From the NCBI RefSeq assembly GCF_000719955.1, contig NZ_JOII01000027.1, positions 96,498 to 160,497 on the forward strand: DNA of 64,000 bases, in the 5' to 3' direction. The DNA comes from Streptomyces albidoflavus. Lineage in GTDB: Bacteria; Actinomycetota; Actinomycetes; Streptomycetales; Streptomycetaceae. Below, piece after piece: positions 1-7,747 of this stretch; within the stretch, counting starts at the first letter, position 1; each line of letters opens with the position of its first letter. The notes under the pieces were generated by a model, which was given only the letters and a program-made list of their open reading frames with translations, made no database searches and was not told the origin of the DNA. Both the position numbers and the translations under genes were made by a program.

Positions 1-1
1 C

Positions 2-568
2 CGGAGTCTGGCGAGACAGGTCCGCGACCCCCGATGCGACCTGGCCCTGCGCCGCTACTCCCTGCGCAAGTGCCTCGAACGATTCGCCCCCTACGGCCAC
101 CGGGCCACCTGGGACCACCTGTGTTCCCGGCACGGCTTCGGCCCCGAGGACCGGTCACCCGATCCCGCCCGGCTGGAGGCGGCCCTGACCGAGGTGGAGG
201 AGGCGCGGGACCTCTGGCTCGCGCACGAGGCCCGTTTCGCCGCCCGCCGGCGGCGCGAGAAGCACGACGGGCTGCGCCGCCCGGCCGGCGTCGACACCTG
301 GCAGCGCCGCACCGGCAGCGGCTACGCCCTCGCCTGGTGCGACAACCCCCGCCTGCACCCCTCCCTCCCCCTCGCCGAGGTGCTGCGCCGCCTCCTGGAC
401 GCCCTGGACCGGGAACCCGGCACCGACTGCCCCGTCTGCGCCACCCCCCACCTGGCCTGGGGCGAGGGTCCCGAACCGCACTGCGTCCACTGCGGCATCA
501 GCGTCCCGCGCGAACTGCTCACCCCCCGGGCACTCACCCAGGTCGCCACTCCCCTGCTCGCGGCCTGA
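2..568 (+). CDS. Hypothetical protein with C-terminal zinc ribbon, 5'-truncated
   Basis: The reading frame is open from the left edge, so the N-terminus lies outside the window; a GTG at 194 is an internal in-frame codon and not a convincing start. About 188 residues are visible. The N-terminal part is rich in Arg, Leu and Glu and looks helical. The C-terminal 50 residues carry two CxxC pairs (CPVC and CVHC, about 18 residues apart), the layout of a small zinc ribbon. I do not recognise the family, and nothing visible points to an enzyme. Codon use is typical high GC3, which supports real coding. A nucleic-acid-binding or structural zinc role is inference only. Confidence 0.6.
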   Translation, partial: RSLARQVRDPRCDLALRRYSLRKCLERFAPYGHRATWDHLCSRHGFGPEDRSPDPARLEAALTEVEEARDLWLAHEARFAARRRREKHDGLRRPAGVDTWQRRTGSGYALAWCDNPRLHPSLPLAEVLRRLLDALDREPGTDCPVCATPHLAWGEGPEPHCVHCGISVPRELLTPRALTQVATPLLAA

Positions 569-628
569 GCGACCCGGCCCCGGCCGCGCCCCGAGGGCGG
601 CGGGGGCCGCGCCCACGCACGGCGCCGG

Positions 629-1132
629 TCACTCCGGCACGTGCACGTCCGTCTGTACGGCCAGTTTGAACTCGGCGAGGGTCAGCGCCGCGGGCACCGG
701 CACGTCACCCGACGCCCTGGCGGTGACCTTCAGGCCGAGCGGGGTGTCCTTCCGGACGAACATCTGCCACATGTACGTCCGGAACTGGTTTCCCCCGGTC
801 GGCGCCGAGTCGGTGGTCGCCGTGGAGTCGTACCCGGTGGAACTCCCGAGCGGGTCCCGCACGAACCGGGCCCGGTACTCCACGGGCCGGCTGTCCGGCG
901 CCCAGAACACCAGCGCCGAGACGGTCCCCCACCCGTCGTGGCTCGGCACGATCAGCCCCGACTCCGGATCGGGGTACGCCTTCCCCGGGTCGTGCATCCC
1001 CCACGGGTCGTACGACTCCTCGCTCTCCTCGTACGGAAAGCGCACCAGGTGGTAGCCGTCGCTGTCGTAGACGATGCGCTGACTCCCGGTCCGGGCGGCT
1101 TCCCACTTCAACGAGCAGACGGCCACTCCCAT
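629..1132 (-). CDS. Conserved hypothetical protein, 167 aa
   Basis: An intact frame of 167 residues starts with ATG (MGVAVCSLKWEAART) and ends VHVPE. There is no signal peptide or membrane segment. The sequence is acidic and rich in Tyr, Asp and Pro, with short beta-type stretches such as GWGTVSALVFWAPD and EYRARFVRD, which suggests a small soluble beta-rich domain. I do not recognise a named family. It converges on the zinc-ribbon gene with a 60-base gap. High GC3 and varied amino-acid composition make it more credible than the overlapping frames. Confidence 0.6.
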   Translation of the reverse strand: MGVAVCSLKWEAARTGSQRIVYDSDGYHLVRFPYEESEESYDPWGMHDPGKAYPDPESGLIVPSHDGWGTVSALVFWAPDSRPVEYRARFVRDPLGSSTGYDSTATTDSAPTGGNQFRTYMWQMFVRKDTPLGLKVTARASGDVPVPAALTLAEFKLAVQTDVHVPE

Positions 1133-1365
1133 CCGGCTCTCCCTCCCTCAGCATCGACATCTCGCCCCTTATGTACCCTCGGCGCCCCGCGCTCCACCGG
1201 GGGGGTGGGGGTACGCCTGGGGGCGCGCGGGCCGGTGAACACGCCCTCCGGGCCGGGGACATGAAGTCCGGCACCCGCCCTTGCCCGGGGCAGCACGCCC
1301 TCCTGGCCTGGGCCACCCGCCCCCGGGCGGACGCGTCCTGTCCGTTCGCGAGAGACGGAGTTGTC

Positions 1366-1959
1366 GTGACAGCGCCCGCCGCGGCGGACCGAGGTCTCCC
1401 GCCCTCCTTCCGGCGGTTCTGGGCCTCCGCGGCGGCGGCCAACGTCGCCGACGGCATCCGCGCCGGGGCCCTCCCGCTGATCGGCGCCCTGCTCTTCGCC
1501 ACCGCCATGTTCGTCCCGCTGGCCGTGGACGCCTCGGCCCTGGTGGTCGCCGTCATCCTGGTGCTCACCCTGCCGAGGGCCGCCTCCACCGTGGCCGCTC
1601 CGCCCGCCCGCGAGGAGCGGCCCCGCCTGCTGACCGAGTTGCTGGGCGGTGCCCGCCGGCTCCTGGGCCACCCCCGGCTCGCGGTGGTGACCTGCGCCGC
1701 CTCGGCCATCGCCTTCGCCGACGCCGCGTGGTGGTCGGTGCTGGTGGTCTACAGCGGCAGCGTGCTCGGGCTGCCGGAGGCCGGGTTCGGGCTGCTGCCG
1801 GCGGCCGGGGCGGTCGGCGGCACGGCGGGGGCCGCCTGTGCGGCACAGCTCGCCGGACGCTTCCCGCCGCACCTGGTCCTGACCTTCTCGGCCCTGCTGT
1901 GCGGGCTGCCGGCCGTCGCGGTCGCGGTGAGCGGCACCACCGCCGTCACCGCCGTGTGG
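1366..1959 (+). pseudogene. Remnant of an MFS transporter (internally deleted and 3'-truncated)
   Basis: From a GTG at 1366, preceded by a GAGACGGAG-like Shine-Dalgarno, the frame reads like the start of a drug-type MFS permease (PPSFRRFWASAAAANVADG). It then jumps to a late helix (LLFATAMFVPLAVDASALVV), skipping the several helices expected in between. A central stretch (HPRLAVVTCAASAIAFADAAWW, then GLLPAAGAVGGTAGAACAAQL) is again MFS-like. After about residue 198 the frame runs into low-complexity Pro/Ser sequence overlapping the soxR 3' end. About 200 recognisable residues remain against the usual 400 or so, so it is most likely decayed. The deletion was inferred by eye from known MFS order, not by alignment. 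Confidence 0.6.
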
Positions 1960-2002
1960 CCGTCGTCTTCCACCGGTCCGGGCGGCCCCGCCCCTGAACC
2001 TC

Positions 2003-2467
2003 CTACGCCTTGCGCCGTGCCCCCATCAGCCGCGACCCCGTCAGCGACGCGCCCACCGTGTCGTCCGGGTTGGACAGGACGCAGGTCTCCAGGGAGAGGC
2101 AGCCGCAGCCGATGCAGTCGGTGAGGTGGTCCCGCAGGCGGTGCAACTGGTTGATGCGCTCGTCGAGTTCGGCGCGCCAGACGTGGGAGAGGCGGGCCCA
2201 GTCCTCGTGGGTCGGGGTGCGTTCCTCGGGGAGTTCGGCGAGGGCGTCGCGGATGGTGGCCAGCGGGATGCCGACGCGCTGGGCGGCGCGGACGAAGGCG
2301 ACCCGGCGCAGGGTGTCGCGGTGGTAGCGGCGCTGGTTGCCCGAGGTGCGGCGGCTGGAGATGAGCCCCTTGGCCTCGTAGAAGTGCAGGGCGGAGACGG
2401 CGGCCCCGCTGCGCGCGGAGAGCTGCCCGACGGTGAGCTCGTGGATCTTCTGCGGAATCTGCGGCAC
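2003..2467 (-). CDS. soxR: Redox-sensitive MerR-family activator SoxR
   Basis: A 154-residue MerR-family regulator. The N-terminal winged-helix segment ([25 protein letters not shown], ending SGNQRRY) is followed by the dimerisation helix and the cysteine cluster [12 protein letters not shown]. That is the C-x2-C-x-C-x5-C motif holding the [2Fe-2S] centre in SoxR. In Streptomyces SoxR responds to redox-active metabolites such as phenazines and actinorhodin rather than driving a SoxS cascade. The GTG at 2467 ([11 protein letters not shown]) is chosen because upstream in-frame sequence is low-complexity Pro/Arg. The gene is divergent from the maoC-type gene across a 159-base region. The SoxR box itself was not located. 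Confidence 0.92.
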   Translation of the reverse strand: MPQIPQKIHELTVGQLSARSGAAVSALHFYEAKGLISSRRTSGNQRRYHRDTLRRVAFVRAAQRVGIPLATIRDALAELPEERTPTHEDWARLSHVWRAELDERINQLHRLRDHLTDCIGCGCLSLETCVLSNPDDTVGASLTGSRLMGARRKA

Positions 2468-2558
2468 CCGCCCGACCCTACGTGGCGCGGGTGAACGCCG
2501 GGCCCACGGGCGGGCCCAGTGGCGGGAGGGGGAACCGGCGGGCCGGTGGGGCGTTTCA

Positions 2559-2601
2559 TTGACAGCCGGAGGCGGCCGGTCCATGCTGAGCAAGCGCTTA
2601 G
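2559..2601 (+). promoter_or_regulatory. maoC promoter with TetR-type operator
   Basis: A TTGACA -35 hexamer at 2559-2564 is followed after 17 bases by a weak -10 (CATGCT, 2582-2587). Overlapping it at 2586-2601 is CTGAGCAAGCGCTTAG, whose AAGCGCTT core is palindromic. The same 16 bases recur at 3864-3879 upstream of the tetR gene. The placement over the -10 and start site is what a repressor would use. AAGCGCTTGCT-type sites are known for TetR regulators of acyl-CoA metabolism in actinobacteria. Confidence 0.7.
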
Positions 2602-2626
2602 ACATGTGGATGAGAGAGGTCGGGAC

Positions 2627-3088
2627 ATGGCAGAACCGAGGATCTTCGCATCGGTCGACGAGCTGCGCGCGGCCGTCGGTGAGCAGCTGGGGCACACCGA
2701 CTGGCTGGAGATCGAGCAGAAGCGGATCGACCAGTTCGCCGAGGCGACCGGCGACCACCAGTGGATCCACGTCGATCCCGAGCAGGCGAAGGAGGGCCCG
2801 TTCGGCACCACCATCGCGCACGGGTACCTGACGCTCTCGCTGCTGCCCGTCTTCGGCCCGCAGCTGATCTCCGTCGAGGGCGTGCGGATGGGCGTCAACT
2901 ACGGCGTGAACAAGGTCCGCTTCCCCGCCCCCGTGCCGGTCGGCTCGCGGCTGCGCGCCACCGCGCAGGTCACCGAGGTGGGCGAGGTCACCGGCGGCAT
3001 CCAGGTCACCACCGTCTTCACCGTGGAGCGCGAGGGCGGCGACAAGCCGGTCTGCGTCGCCGAGGCGGTCGTCCGCTACTACCTCTGA
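2627..3088 (+). CDS. MaoC-family (R)-specific enoyl-CoA hydratase-like protein
   Basis: 153 residues, a usual length for single hot-dog MaoC dehydratases. The hydratase-2 signature region reads [18 protein letters not shown], keeping the catalytic Asp and His, followed by [16 protein letters not shown] as in the family. It probably hydrates trans-2-enoyl-CoA esters in fatty-acid or branched acyl-CoA turnover in the cytoplasm. The ATG at 2627 is chosen for its GAGAGG ribosome site and because the upstream frame crosses the promoter. It shares an identical 16-bp operator with the convergent tetR gene at 3141-3818, so the two very likely form one regulon. The exact substrate cannot be told from sequence. 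Confidence 0.88.
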   Translation: MAEPRIFASVDELRAAVGEQLGHTDWLEIEQKRIDQFAEATGDHQWIHVDPEQAKEGPFGTTIAHGYLTLSLLPVFGPQLISVEGVRMGVNYGVNKVRFPAPVPVGSRLRATAQVTEVGEVTGGIQVTTVFTVEREGGDKPVCVAEAVVRYYL

Positions 3089-3096
3089 ACACCGCG

Positions 3097-3135
3097 CGTA
3101 CGGCCCGGGGGCGTCAGGCGCTCCCGGGCCGTACG
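3097..3135. terminator. Bidirectional hairpin terminator
   Basis: A 13-bp perfect stem (CGTACGGCCCGGG at 3097-3109 with its complement at 3123-3135) closes a 13-base loop. It sits exactly between the convergent maoC and tetR genes. There is no U-tract, as usual in Streptomyces. Confidence 0.8.
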
Positions 3136-3140
3136 TCTGC

Positions 3141-3818
3141 TCACTTCTCGCCGGCGCCGACCATCCGCAGGACCAGACCGGCGTAGAGCGCGCCGATCTC
3201 CTCGGGGGTGCGGGCGCCGCCGACCTTGAACCAGCGGGCCACGTCGATGCAGAGGGAGATCACCGCGAGGGTGGTGCCGGGGATGTCGGGGACCTCGAAC
3301 TCGCCGTCCCGGACGCCGTCGGAGATCATCTCGCGGACGGCCGCGTCGGTGCCCCGGCGCAGTTCGATGATCTCGGCGCGGTGCTCGGGCCCGAGCGCGT
3401 CCAGTTCGTACTGGACGACGCGGGCCGTGGTGTGGCGCAGGGCGTGCCAGCCCACGAAGGAGCGGACGGCGCGGTCCAGGCGTTCGGCCGCGGTGCCCCC
3501 GCTGTCGGCCGCGTCCCGCATGATCTTCAGCGCCCGGTCGTGGCCGATGCGGCTGATGCGGTGGAGCAGCTCTTCCTTGGTCTTGTAGTGGATGTAGAGG
3601 GCGGCGGGGCTCATCCCCGCGCGTCCGGCGATGTCGCGCGTGGTCGTGGCGTGGTAGCCGCGTTCGGCGAAGGCGTCGACGGCGGCGACCAGCAGCCTGC
3701 GGGCCGCGTCCGGGGTCACCTCGGCCCAGGCCGCGTCGTCCGGCTCACCGGCCGCCTCCCCGGCGCTCTCGTCCACAACCTCGTCGGACCCCTCGGGGTC
3801 CCGCTCCACCGCGCTCAT
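3141..3818 (-). CDS. TetR-family transcriptional regulator
   Basis: 225 residues. An acidic N-terminal tail precedes a TetR helix-turn-helix ([48 protein letters not shown]). The ligand domain includes [16 protein letters not shown] and a C-terminal CIDVARWF segment, as in acyl-CoA-responsive TetR proteins. The ATG at 3818 ([10 protein letters not shown]) is preferred over one ten codons upstream because AAGGG lies just before it. Its own promoter region holds CTGAGCAAGCGCTTAG at 3864-3879, identical to the site in front of the maoC gene. Autoregulation plus control of maoC is therefore the simplest reading. The ligand, perhaps an acyl-CoA, is inference. Confidence 0.88.
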   Translation of the reverse strand: MSAVERDPEGSDEVVDESAGEAAGEPDDAAWAEVTPDAARRLLVAAVDAFAERGYHATTTRDIAGRAGMSPAALYIHYKTKEELLHRISRIGHDRALKIMRDAADSGGTAAERLDRAVRSFVGWHALRHTTARVVQYELDALGPEHRAEIIELRRGTDAAVREMISDGVRDGEFEVPDIPGTTLAVISLCIDVARWFKVGGARTPEEIGALYAGLVLRMVGAGEK

Positions 3819-3863
3819 GACCAGCCCTTCCCTCCGTACCGGTGCCACACCCTACCCCCGACA

Positions 3864-3879
3864 CTGAGCAAGCGCTTAG
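3864..3879. promoter_or_regulatory. TetR operator upstream of tetR
   Basis: CTGAGCAAGCGCTTAG is a 16-base exact copy of the site at 2586-2601. It has a palindromic AAGCGCTT core and lies 45 bases upstream of the tetR ATG, consistent with autorepression. Confidence 0.75.
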
Positions 3880-3933
3880 CGTGCGGGGCCGGGAGAGGGA
3901 CGCCCGGCACCCGCCGGGCGCCGGGCGCCGTCC

Positions 3934-5028
3934 CTATCGGCCCGCCTGCCCGAACTCCACCAGGGCCCGGCCGCCCTTGCCCGCGGTCATCCGCTCGAAG
4001 GCGCCGGGGATGTCCTCCAGCCCGATCCGGTCGGTCACCATCGAGGCGAGGTCGAGCCGCCCGGCCCGGATGTGCTCGGCGAGGACCGGCAGGTCGCGGA
4101 CGGGGTCGGAGTTGCCGTAGACGCAGCCGGAGAGGGTGCGGCCCCAGTGGAAGAGTTCCAGGGCGTTGAAGGTGACCTGCTGGTCGGTGCCGCCGATGCC
4201 GACGACGGTGGTGCGGCCGCCGCGCCGGGTCGACTCCCAGGCGGTCCTGATGGTGGCGGCCCGGCCCACGCACTCGATCGCCACGTCGGCGCCCTCGCCG
4301 CCGGTCAGGGCGCGGATCTCCTTGGCCGTGGTGTCGGAGGCGAGGACGAACTCGGTGGCGCCGGCCTGGTGGGCCAGGTCCCGCTTGGCCTCGGAGACGT
4401 CCACGGCGATCACCGCGCCGGCCCCGGCGATCCGGGCGGACTGGAGGACGGCGAGGCCCACTCCCCCGACGCCGAAGACCACGACGGACTCGCCCTCCCG
4501 GACACGGGCGTTGTGGTGGACGGCGCCGTAGCCGGTGAGGACGGCGCAGCCGAGCAGGGCGGCGTCGGTGAGCGGCACCCCGTCGGGGACGGGCAGCACG
4601 CAGTTCTCCTCGACGACGGTCTCCTCGGCGAAGGCCGCGACGTTCAGGCCGGGGTGCAGGACGGTGCCGTCGGGCCGGTGGGCGTGGACCCGCGCGGCCC
4701 CGGCCAGCGCGTTGCGGCAGAGCCACACCTCGCCCCGGCCGCAGGCCCCGCAGTCGCCGCAGGAGGGCGCCCAGTTGAGGACCACGCCGTCGCCGGGGGC
4801 GACCGAGGTGACGCCCTCGCCGACCGAGACGACGGTTCCGGCGCCCTCGTGGCCGAGGACGGCCGGGACGGGGACGGCCATGGTGCCGTTGGTCAGGGAC
4901 AGGTCGGAGTGGCAGACCCCGGCGGCGGCGAGCCTGATCCGCACCTGGCCGGGGCCGGGGTCGGGCAGGTCGATCTCACCGACGGTGAGGGCGGAGCCGG
5001 TGGCGGGCAGGAAGGCGGCACGGACCAC
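3934..5028 (-). CDS. Zinc-dependent alcohol dehydrogenase (MDR superfamily)
   Basis: 364 residues. Catalytic-zinc residues sit in VCHSDL and LGHEGAGTVVSVGEGV. The structural-zinc loop CGDCGACGRGEVWLC has four Cys, and the Rossmann motif reads VFGVGGVGLAVLQSARIAGA. It should oxidise an alcohol or reduce an aldehyde with NAD(P) in the cytoplasm; the domain set fits class III-like bacterial enzymes. The GTG at 5028 is chosen because GGAGAA lies six bases upstream and the MDR fold begins directly after it; the frame is open another 26 codons. It is the last of three minus-strand genes (membrane protein, tetR, adh) separated by 59- and 81-base gaps. Substrate unknown. Confidence 0.9.
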   Translation of the reverse strand: MVRAAFLPATGSALTVGEIDLPDPGPGQVRIRLAAAGVCHSDLSLTNGTMAVPVPAVLGHEGAGTVVSVGEGVTSVAPGDGVVLNWAPSCGDCGACGRGEVWLCRNALAGAARVHAHRPDGTVLHPGLNVAAFAEETVVEENCVLPVPDGVPLTDAALLGCAVLTGYGAVHHNARVREGESVVVFGVGGVGLAVLQSARIAGAGAVIAVDVSEAKRDLAHQAGATEFVLASDTTAKEIRALTGGEGADVAIECVGRAATIRTAWESTRRGGRTTVVGIGGTDQQVTFNALELFHWGRTLSGCVYGNSDPVRDLPVLAEHIRAGRLDLASMVTDRIGLEDIPGAFERMTAGKGGRALVEFGQAGR

Positions 5029-5109
5029 GTCGAGTTCTCCCGGCTGCTGGGCGAGGGTGGGCGGCGGCCAACCTAACGCCCCGGCCTCGGCCCGCACCAG
5101 GGTCACGGT

Positions 5110-5751
5110 TCAGCCGCCCGGTCCCCCGGGCGGCCGGTCGAAGGTGTGCGCGAAGTAGGCGTGCAGCAGGGTGCGGGTCTCCCCGACGAGGGCCTCGTCG
5201 CCCGCCGGGTCGGTACGGAAGGCCAGGTGGAGCAGGGAGTCGGTGGCCTCGACGCCGACCAGGACGGCGCGGCGCAGGGCGTCGTCGAGCGGGCGGCCGA
5301 GGTGGGCCGCGAGGAGCGCCGCGACCCGGTCGGCGACCTGGTGGTTGGCGTGCGGTTCGCCGTCGGTGGGCGGGGCGGGCACGCCGAAGTCGATGAGGGT
5401 GAAGCCGGGGACGGTCCGCTTCATCGTCAGGTACTCGTCCAGGCAGGCGTCGACGGCGCCGCGCCAGTCGGACCCGTCGACCTCGCCGACGCGGCGGGCG
5501 ATGCGGTCGGCGTACCGGTCGAGGTTGCGGTGGGCCAGGGCGTCGGCCAGGGCGCGCTTGTTGTCGAAGAACCGGTAGACGGAGCCGATCGGGACCTGGG
5601 CGCGGTCGGCGACGGCGCGGGTGGTGAGCTGTTCGTAGCCGACCTCGTCGAGGAGGTCGGCGCAGGCGTCGAGGATGCGGACGAGCCGTTCGGCGCTGCG
5701 CTGCTGGACGGGAGCGCGGCGCAGGGAGGTGAGGTGCTGCACAGGGTCCAT
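5110..5751 (-). CDS. TetR-family transcriptional regulator
   Basis: 213 residues. The N-terminal helix-turn-helix reads RLVRILDACADLLDEVGYEQLTTRAVADRAQVPIGSVYRFFDNKRALADAL, a clean TetR signature. The C-terminal half resembles the TetR_C domain with a conserved FTLIDFGVP stretch. The ATG at 5751 (MDPVQHLTSLRRAPVQQRS) has GGAGGG just upstream. It lies between the alcohol dehydrogenase and membrane-protein genes on the same strand, so it may control either or both. No perfect palindrome was recognised in the flanking gaps. Target and ligand are unknown. Confidence 0.87.
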   Translation of the reverse strand: MDPVQHLTSLRRAPVQQRSAERLVRILDACADLLDEVGYEQLTTRAVADRAQVPIGSVYRFFDNKRALADALAHRNLDRYADRIARRVGEVDGSDWRGAVDACLDEYLTMKRTVPGFTLIDFGVPAPPTDGEPHANHQVADRVAALLAAHLGRPLDDALRRAVLVGVEATDSLLHLAFRTDPAGDEALVGETRTLLHAYFAHTFDRPPGGPGG

Positions 5752-5810
5752 GGTGCCCTCCCGGCGGGCGCCCGCGCGAGCGTCGGGCGGGGCCGGGCCG
5801 CGCGGGGACC

Positions 5811-7091
5811 TCAGGCGACGAGCAGGCCGAGGCCGCCCAGAGTGTACGTGATCATGAGGACGAGGAGCGGGATCTGCCCGCTGACGGCGCGTTCGGGCGG
5901 CTGGAGCCGGACGGCCCGGTCGTGCGCCGCGACGACGCCGAGCACATGGCCGGTGACGACGGCGCAGACCTGAAGCGCCGCCAGGGCACCCGGCTCCAGG
6001 GGTGGTTCGGGTACGGGCCCCGGGCCGGCCCCCACGGCGAGGGCGACGGCGTGGGGCGCCTCGGTGGTGAAGAGCGTGAAGTAGTGGGCGACGAGGTAGC
6101 CGAGCGCCACCGGCACCAGGCTGTGCGCGAAGGCGGCCCCGGCGCCCCGGACCCGGGTGGCGGCGGTGCACAGCGCGTAGACGGCCCCGGTCACGCCGAT
6201 CACCGCGAGGAGGCCGAGGGTGGCGGTCGGGGTGCGCCCCAGCGGCGAGGTCTGGAGGGTGCCGGTCCCCCCGGCGGTGCCCGAGAGGCCGTCGTACGCG
6301 GTGGAGCCGAGGAGGACGCAGAGGGTGGCGGCGAGGCCGGGGACCCGCTCGGTGGCGTCGAGGCCGTCGAGCGGGTTGCGGACGACGAGCCGGCCGTCGG
6401 CACGGCGGCCGAAGGGCGAGAGCCGGGCGAGCAGCCCCGCGTACGCCTCGAAGGCGTCGCCCCGGGCGAACCACGCCTCGCCCCAGCGGGCGGCGGCGGC
6501 CAGCTGGAGCACGGTGTACGCGCCGAGGAAGGTGAGCAGCGCGGCGCGCGAGGCCGGGGCGGGCGAGGCGAGTTCGAGCCAGGTGAAGGCGGCGAGCCCG
6601 AGCGCGGCCGGCCACAGGCCCAGCGGGGCGGGCGGCACGCGGTCCGGCTCGGGGCGGCGGAGCAGGGCGCGGCCGAGGAGGTGGAGGGTGCGCAGCGGGT
6701 TGAGCCGGCGCCAGAGCGGGCCGCAGAGCAGGGAGAGCGGGACGAGCCCGGCCCAGAAAAGGGCGTAGACGGCGGCCGGGGCGGGGTTGCGGGCGGGGTC
6801 GTCGGGGCCGAGGAGGAGGTGGGCGAGGAGGGTGAGGTACGCGGCGAGGCCGAGGGCGCGCAGGGCGAGGGTGGTGGCCCGGGCGTCGGCGCACCGCTGG
6901 ACGGCGGCGGGCAGCGGGCGCCCGGCGGCCTCCCCGGTGAGGCGGGAGCGGGACCAGAGCAGGCCGAGCCCGAGGAAGGAGACGAGGAGGGCGGCGAAGG
7001 CTCCGGCGAAGGCGTAGAAGGGGGAGACGGGCAGGTCGTGCCGGGTGCCGATGCCGTGGGCGCTGCGGGCGACGTGCTCGCTGTCGGCCAT
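5811..7091 (-). CDS. Polytopic integral membrane protein (FedB-like)
   Basis: 426 residues with roughly ten hydrophobic segments, for example FYAFAGAFAALLVSFLGLGLLW near the N-terminus and IPLLVLMITYTLGGLGLLVA at the C-terminus. The opening AHGIGTRHDLPVSPFYAF, with a His-rich start before the first helix, resembles actinobacterial membrane proteins sometimes annotated as fenitrothion hydrolase (FedB-like). I regard that enzyme name as unproven and see no hydrolase motif. ATG at 7091 (MADSEHVARSAHG). It is the first of three co-directional genes with tetR and adh downstream. The IS200/IS605 element lies just upstream and may have separated it from its ancestral promoter or neighbours. Confidence 0.7.
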   Translation of the reverse strand: MADSEHVARSAHGIGTRHDLPVSPFYAFAGAFAALLVSFLGLGLLWSRSRLTGEAAGRPLPAAVQRCADARATTLALRALGLAAYLTLLAHLLLGPDDPARNPAPAAVYALFWAGLVPLSLLCGPLWRRLNPLRTLHLLGRALLRRPEPDRVPPAPLGLWPAALGLAAFTWLELASPAPASRAALLTFLGAYTVLQLAAAARWGEAWFARGDAFEAYAGLLARLSPFGRRADGRLVVRNPLDGLDATERVPGLAATLCVLLGSTAYDGLSGTAGGTGTLQTSPLGRTPTATLGLLAVIGVTGAVYALCTAATRVRGAGAAFAHSLVPVALGYLVAHYFTLFTTEAPHAVALAVGAGPGPVPEPPLEPGALAALQVCAVVTGHVLGVVAAHDRAVRLQPPERAVSGQIPLLVLMITYTLGGLGLLVA

Positions 7092-7277
7092 CTGCCGTGC
7101 GAGGTGACGGCTTGGCCGACGTGACGGCCGGGCCACCACCGCGGCGTCCGGGCGGTAGCGCAATCGCACTATCTGGCGGCCAGCGGCTCGGGCGCGCCTT
7201 CATGCATGAGGAGATCGCTTCTCCGGGCTGCTTCGACCTCAACTTCCGTCGCGATCCTGTTCCTTTGACCACGGCGA

Positions 7278-7302
7278 ACTATACGTGCGGCATGTGTATA
7301 GT
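7278..7302 (+). repeat. Left-end subterminal hairpin of the IS
   Basis: ACTATAC (7278-7284) and GTATAGT (7296-7302) form a perfect 7-bp stem with an 11-base loop immediately before tnpA. IS200/IS605 transposases recognise such imperfect or perfect hairpins near each end. It could instead sequester the tnpA start region. Confidence 0.55.
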
Positions 7303-7309
7303 GATCGTC

Positions 7310-7747
7310 GTGACTGCGACGCGATCGATCCGCCGTTACTCCGGCGCCGTGTACGACTTGGGGCTGCACGTAATGTGGTGCTCGAAGTACCGCCGCCGCG
7401 TGCTCGGTGGCAGCGTGGCGACCCGGCTGCATGAGCTGATCGAGCAGAAGGCGGCCGAGAAGGGGTGGGAGATCGCCACCCTTGAGATCGCCCCTGATCA
7501 CGTGCGCGTGTTCGTCAGACACGATCCGAAGGCTTCCGCCTCCTACGTGGCGAACCAGTTCAAGGGTTTCACTTCTCGCGTACTCCGCTCGGAGTTCCCG
7601 CACCTCAAGAGCCGGATGCCCACGCTGTGGTCGTCGTCGTTCTTCGTCGCCTCGGCCGGCACCCTCAGCGCGGACGCGATGGAGAAGTACATCGACACTC
7701 AATGGGAGCGGCCCGGGTCGAAGAAGCAGGGTGGAGACAACTCGTGA
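7310..7747 (+). CDS. tnpA: IS200-type Y1 transposase TnpA with altered HUH motif
   Basis: 145 residues from GTG 7310 (alternatives are GTG 7301 and ATG 7292). Family marks are YDLGLHVMWCSKYRRRVL at the start, QFKGFTSRVLRSEF and LWSSSFFVASAG in the middle, and the catalytic tyrosine region MEKYIDTQ at the end. These enzymes cut and rejoin single-stranded ends during replication-linked transposition. The metal-binding HUH motif, normally H-hydrophobic-H, reads PDHVRVFV here: the second His is Arg (codon CGC instead of CAC, one base change). If real this should impair metal binding and the nick. The gene overlaps tnpB by four bases (GTGA). Confidence 0.88.
   Translation: MTATRSIRRYSGAVYDLGLHVMWCSKYRRRVLGGSVATRLHELIEQKAAEKGWEIATLEIAPDHVRVFVRHDPKASASYVANQFKGFTSRVLRSEFPHLKSRMPTLWSSSFFVASAGTLSADAMEKYIDTQWERPGSKKQGGDNS

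Noticed and set aside
34..669. Plus-strand frame with an ATG near the left edge
   Set aside because: Pro/Arg-rich shadow of the frame open from base 2, which carries the paired CxxC motifs.
5110..7272. A 720-codon minus-strand frame joining the TetR gene to upstream sequence
   Set aside because: Only the last 213 codons look like protein; the rest is the shifted shadow of the membrane-protein gene.
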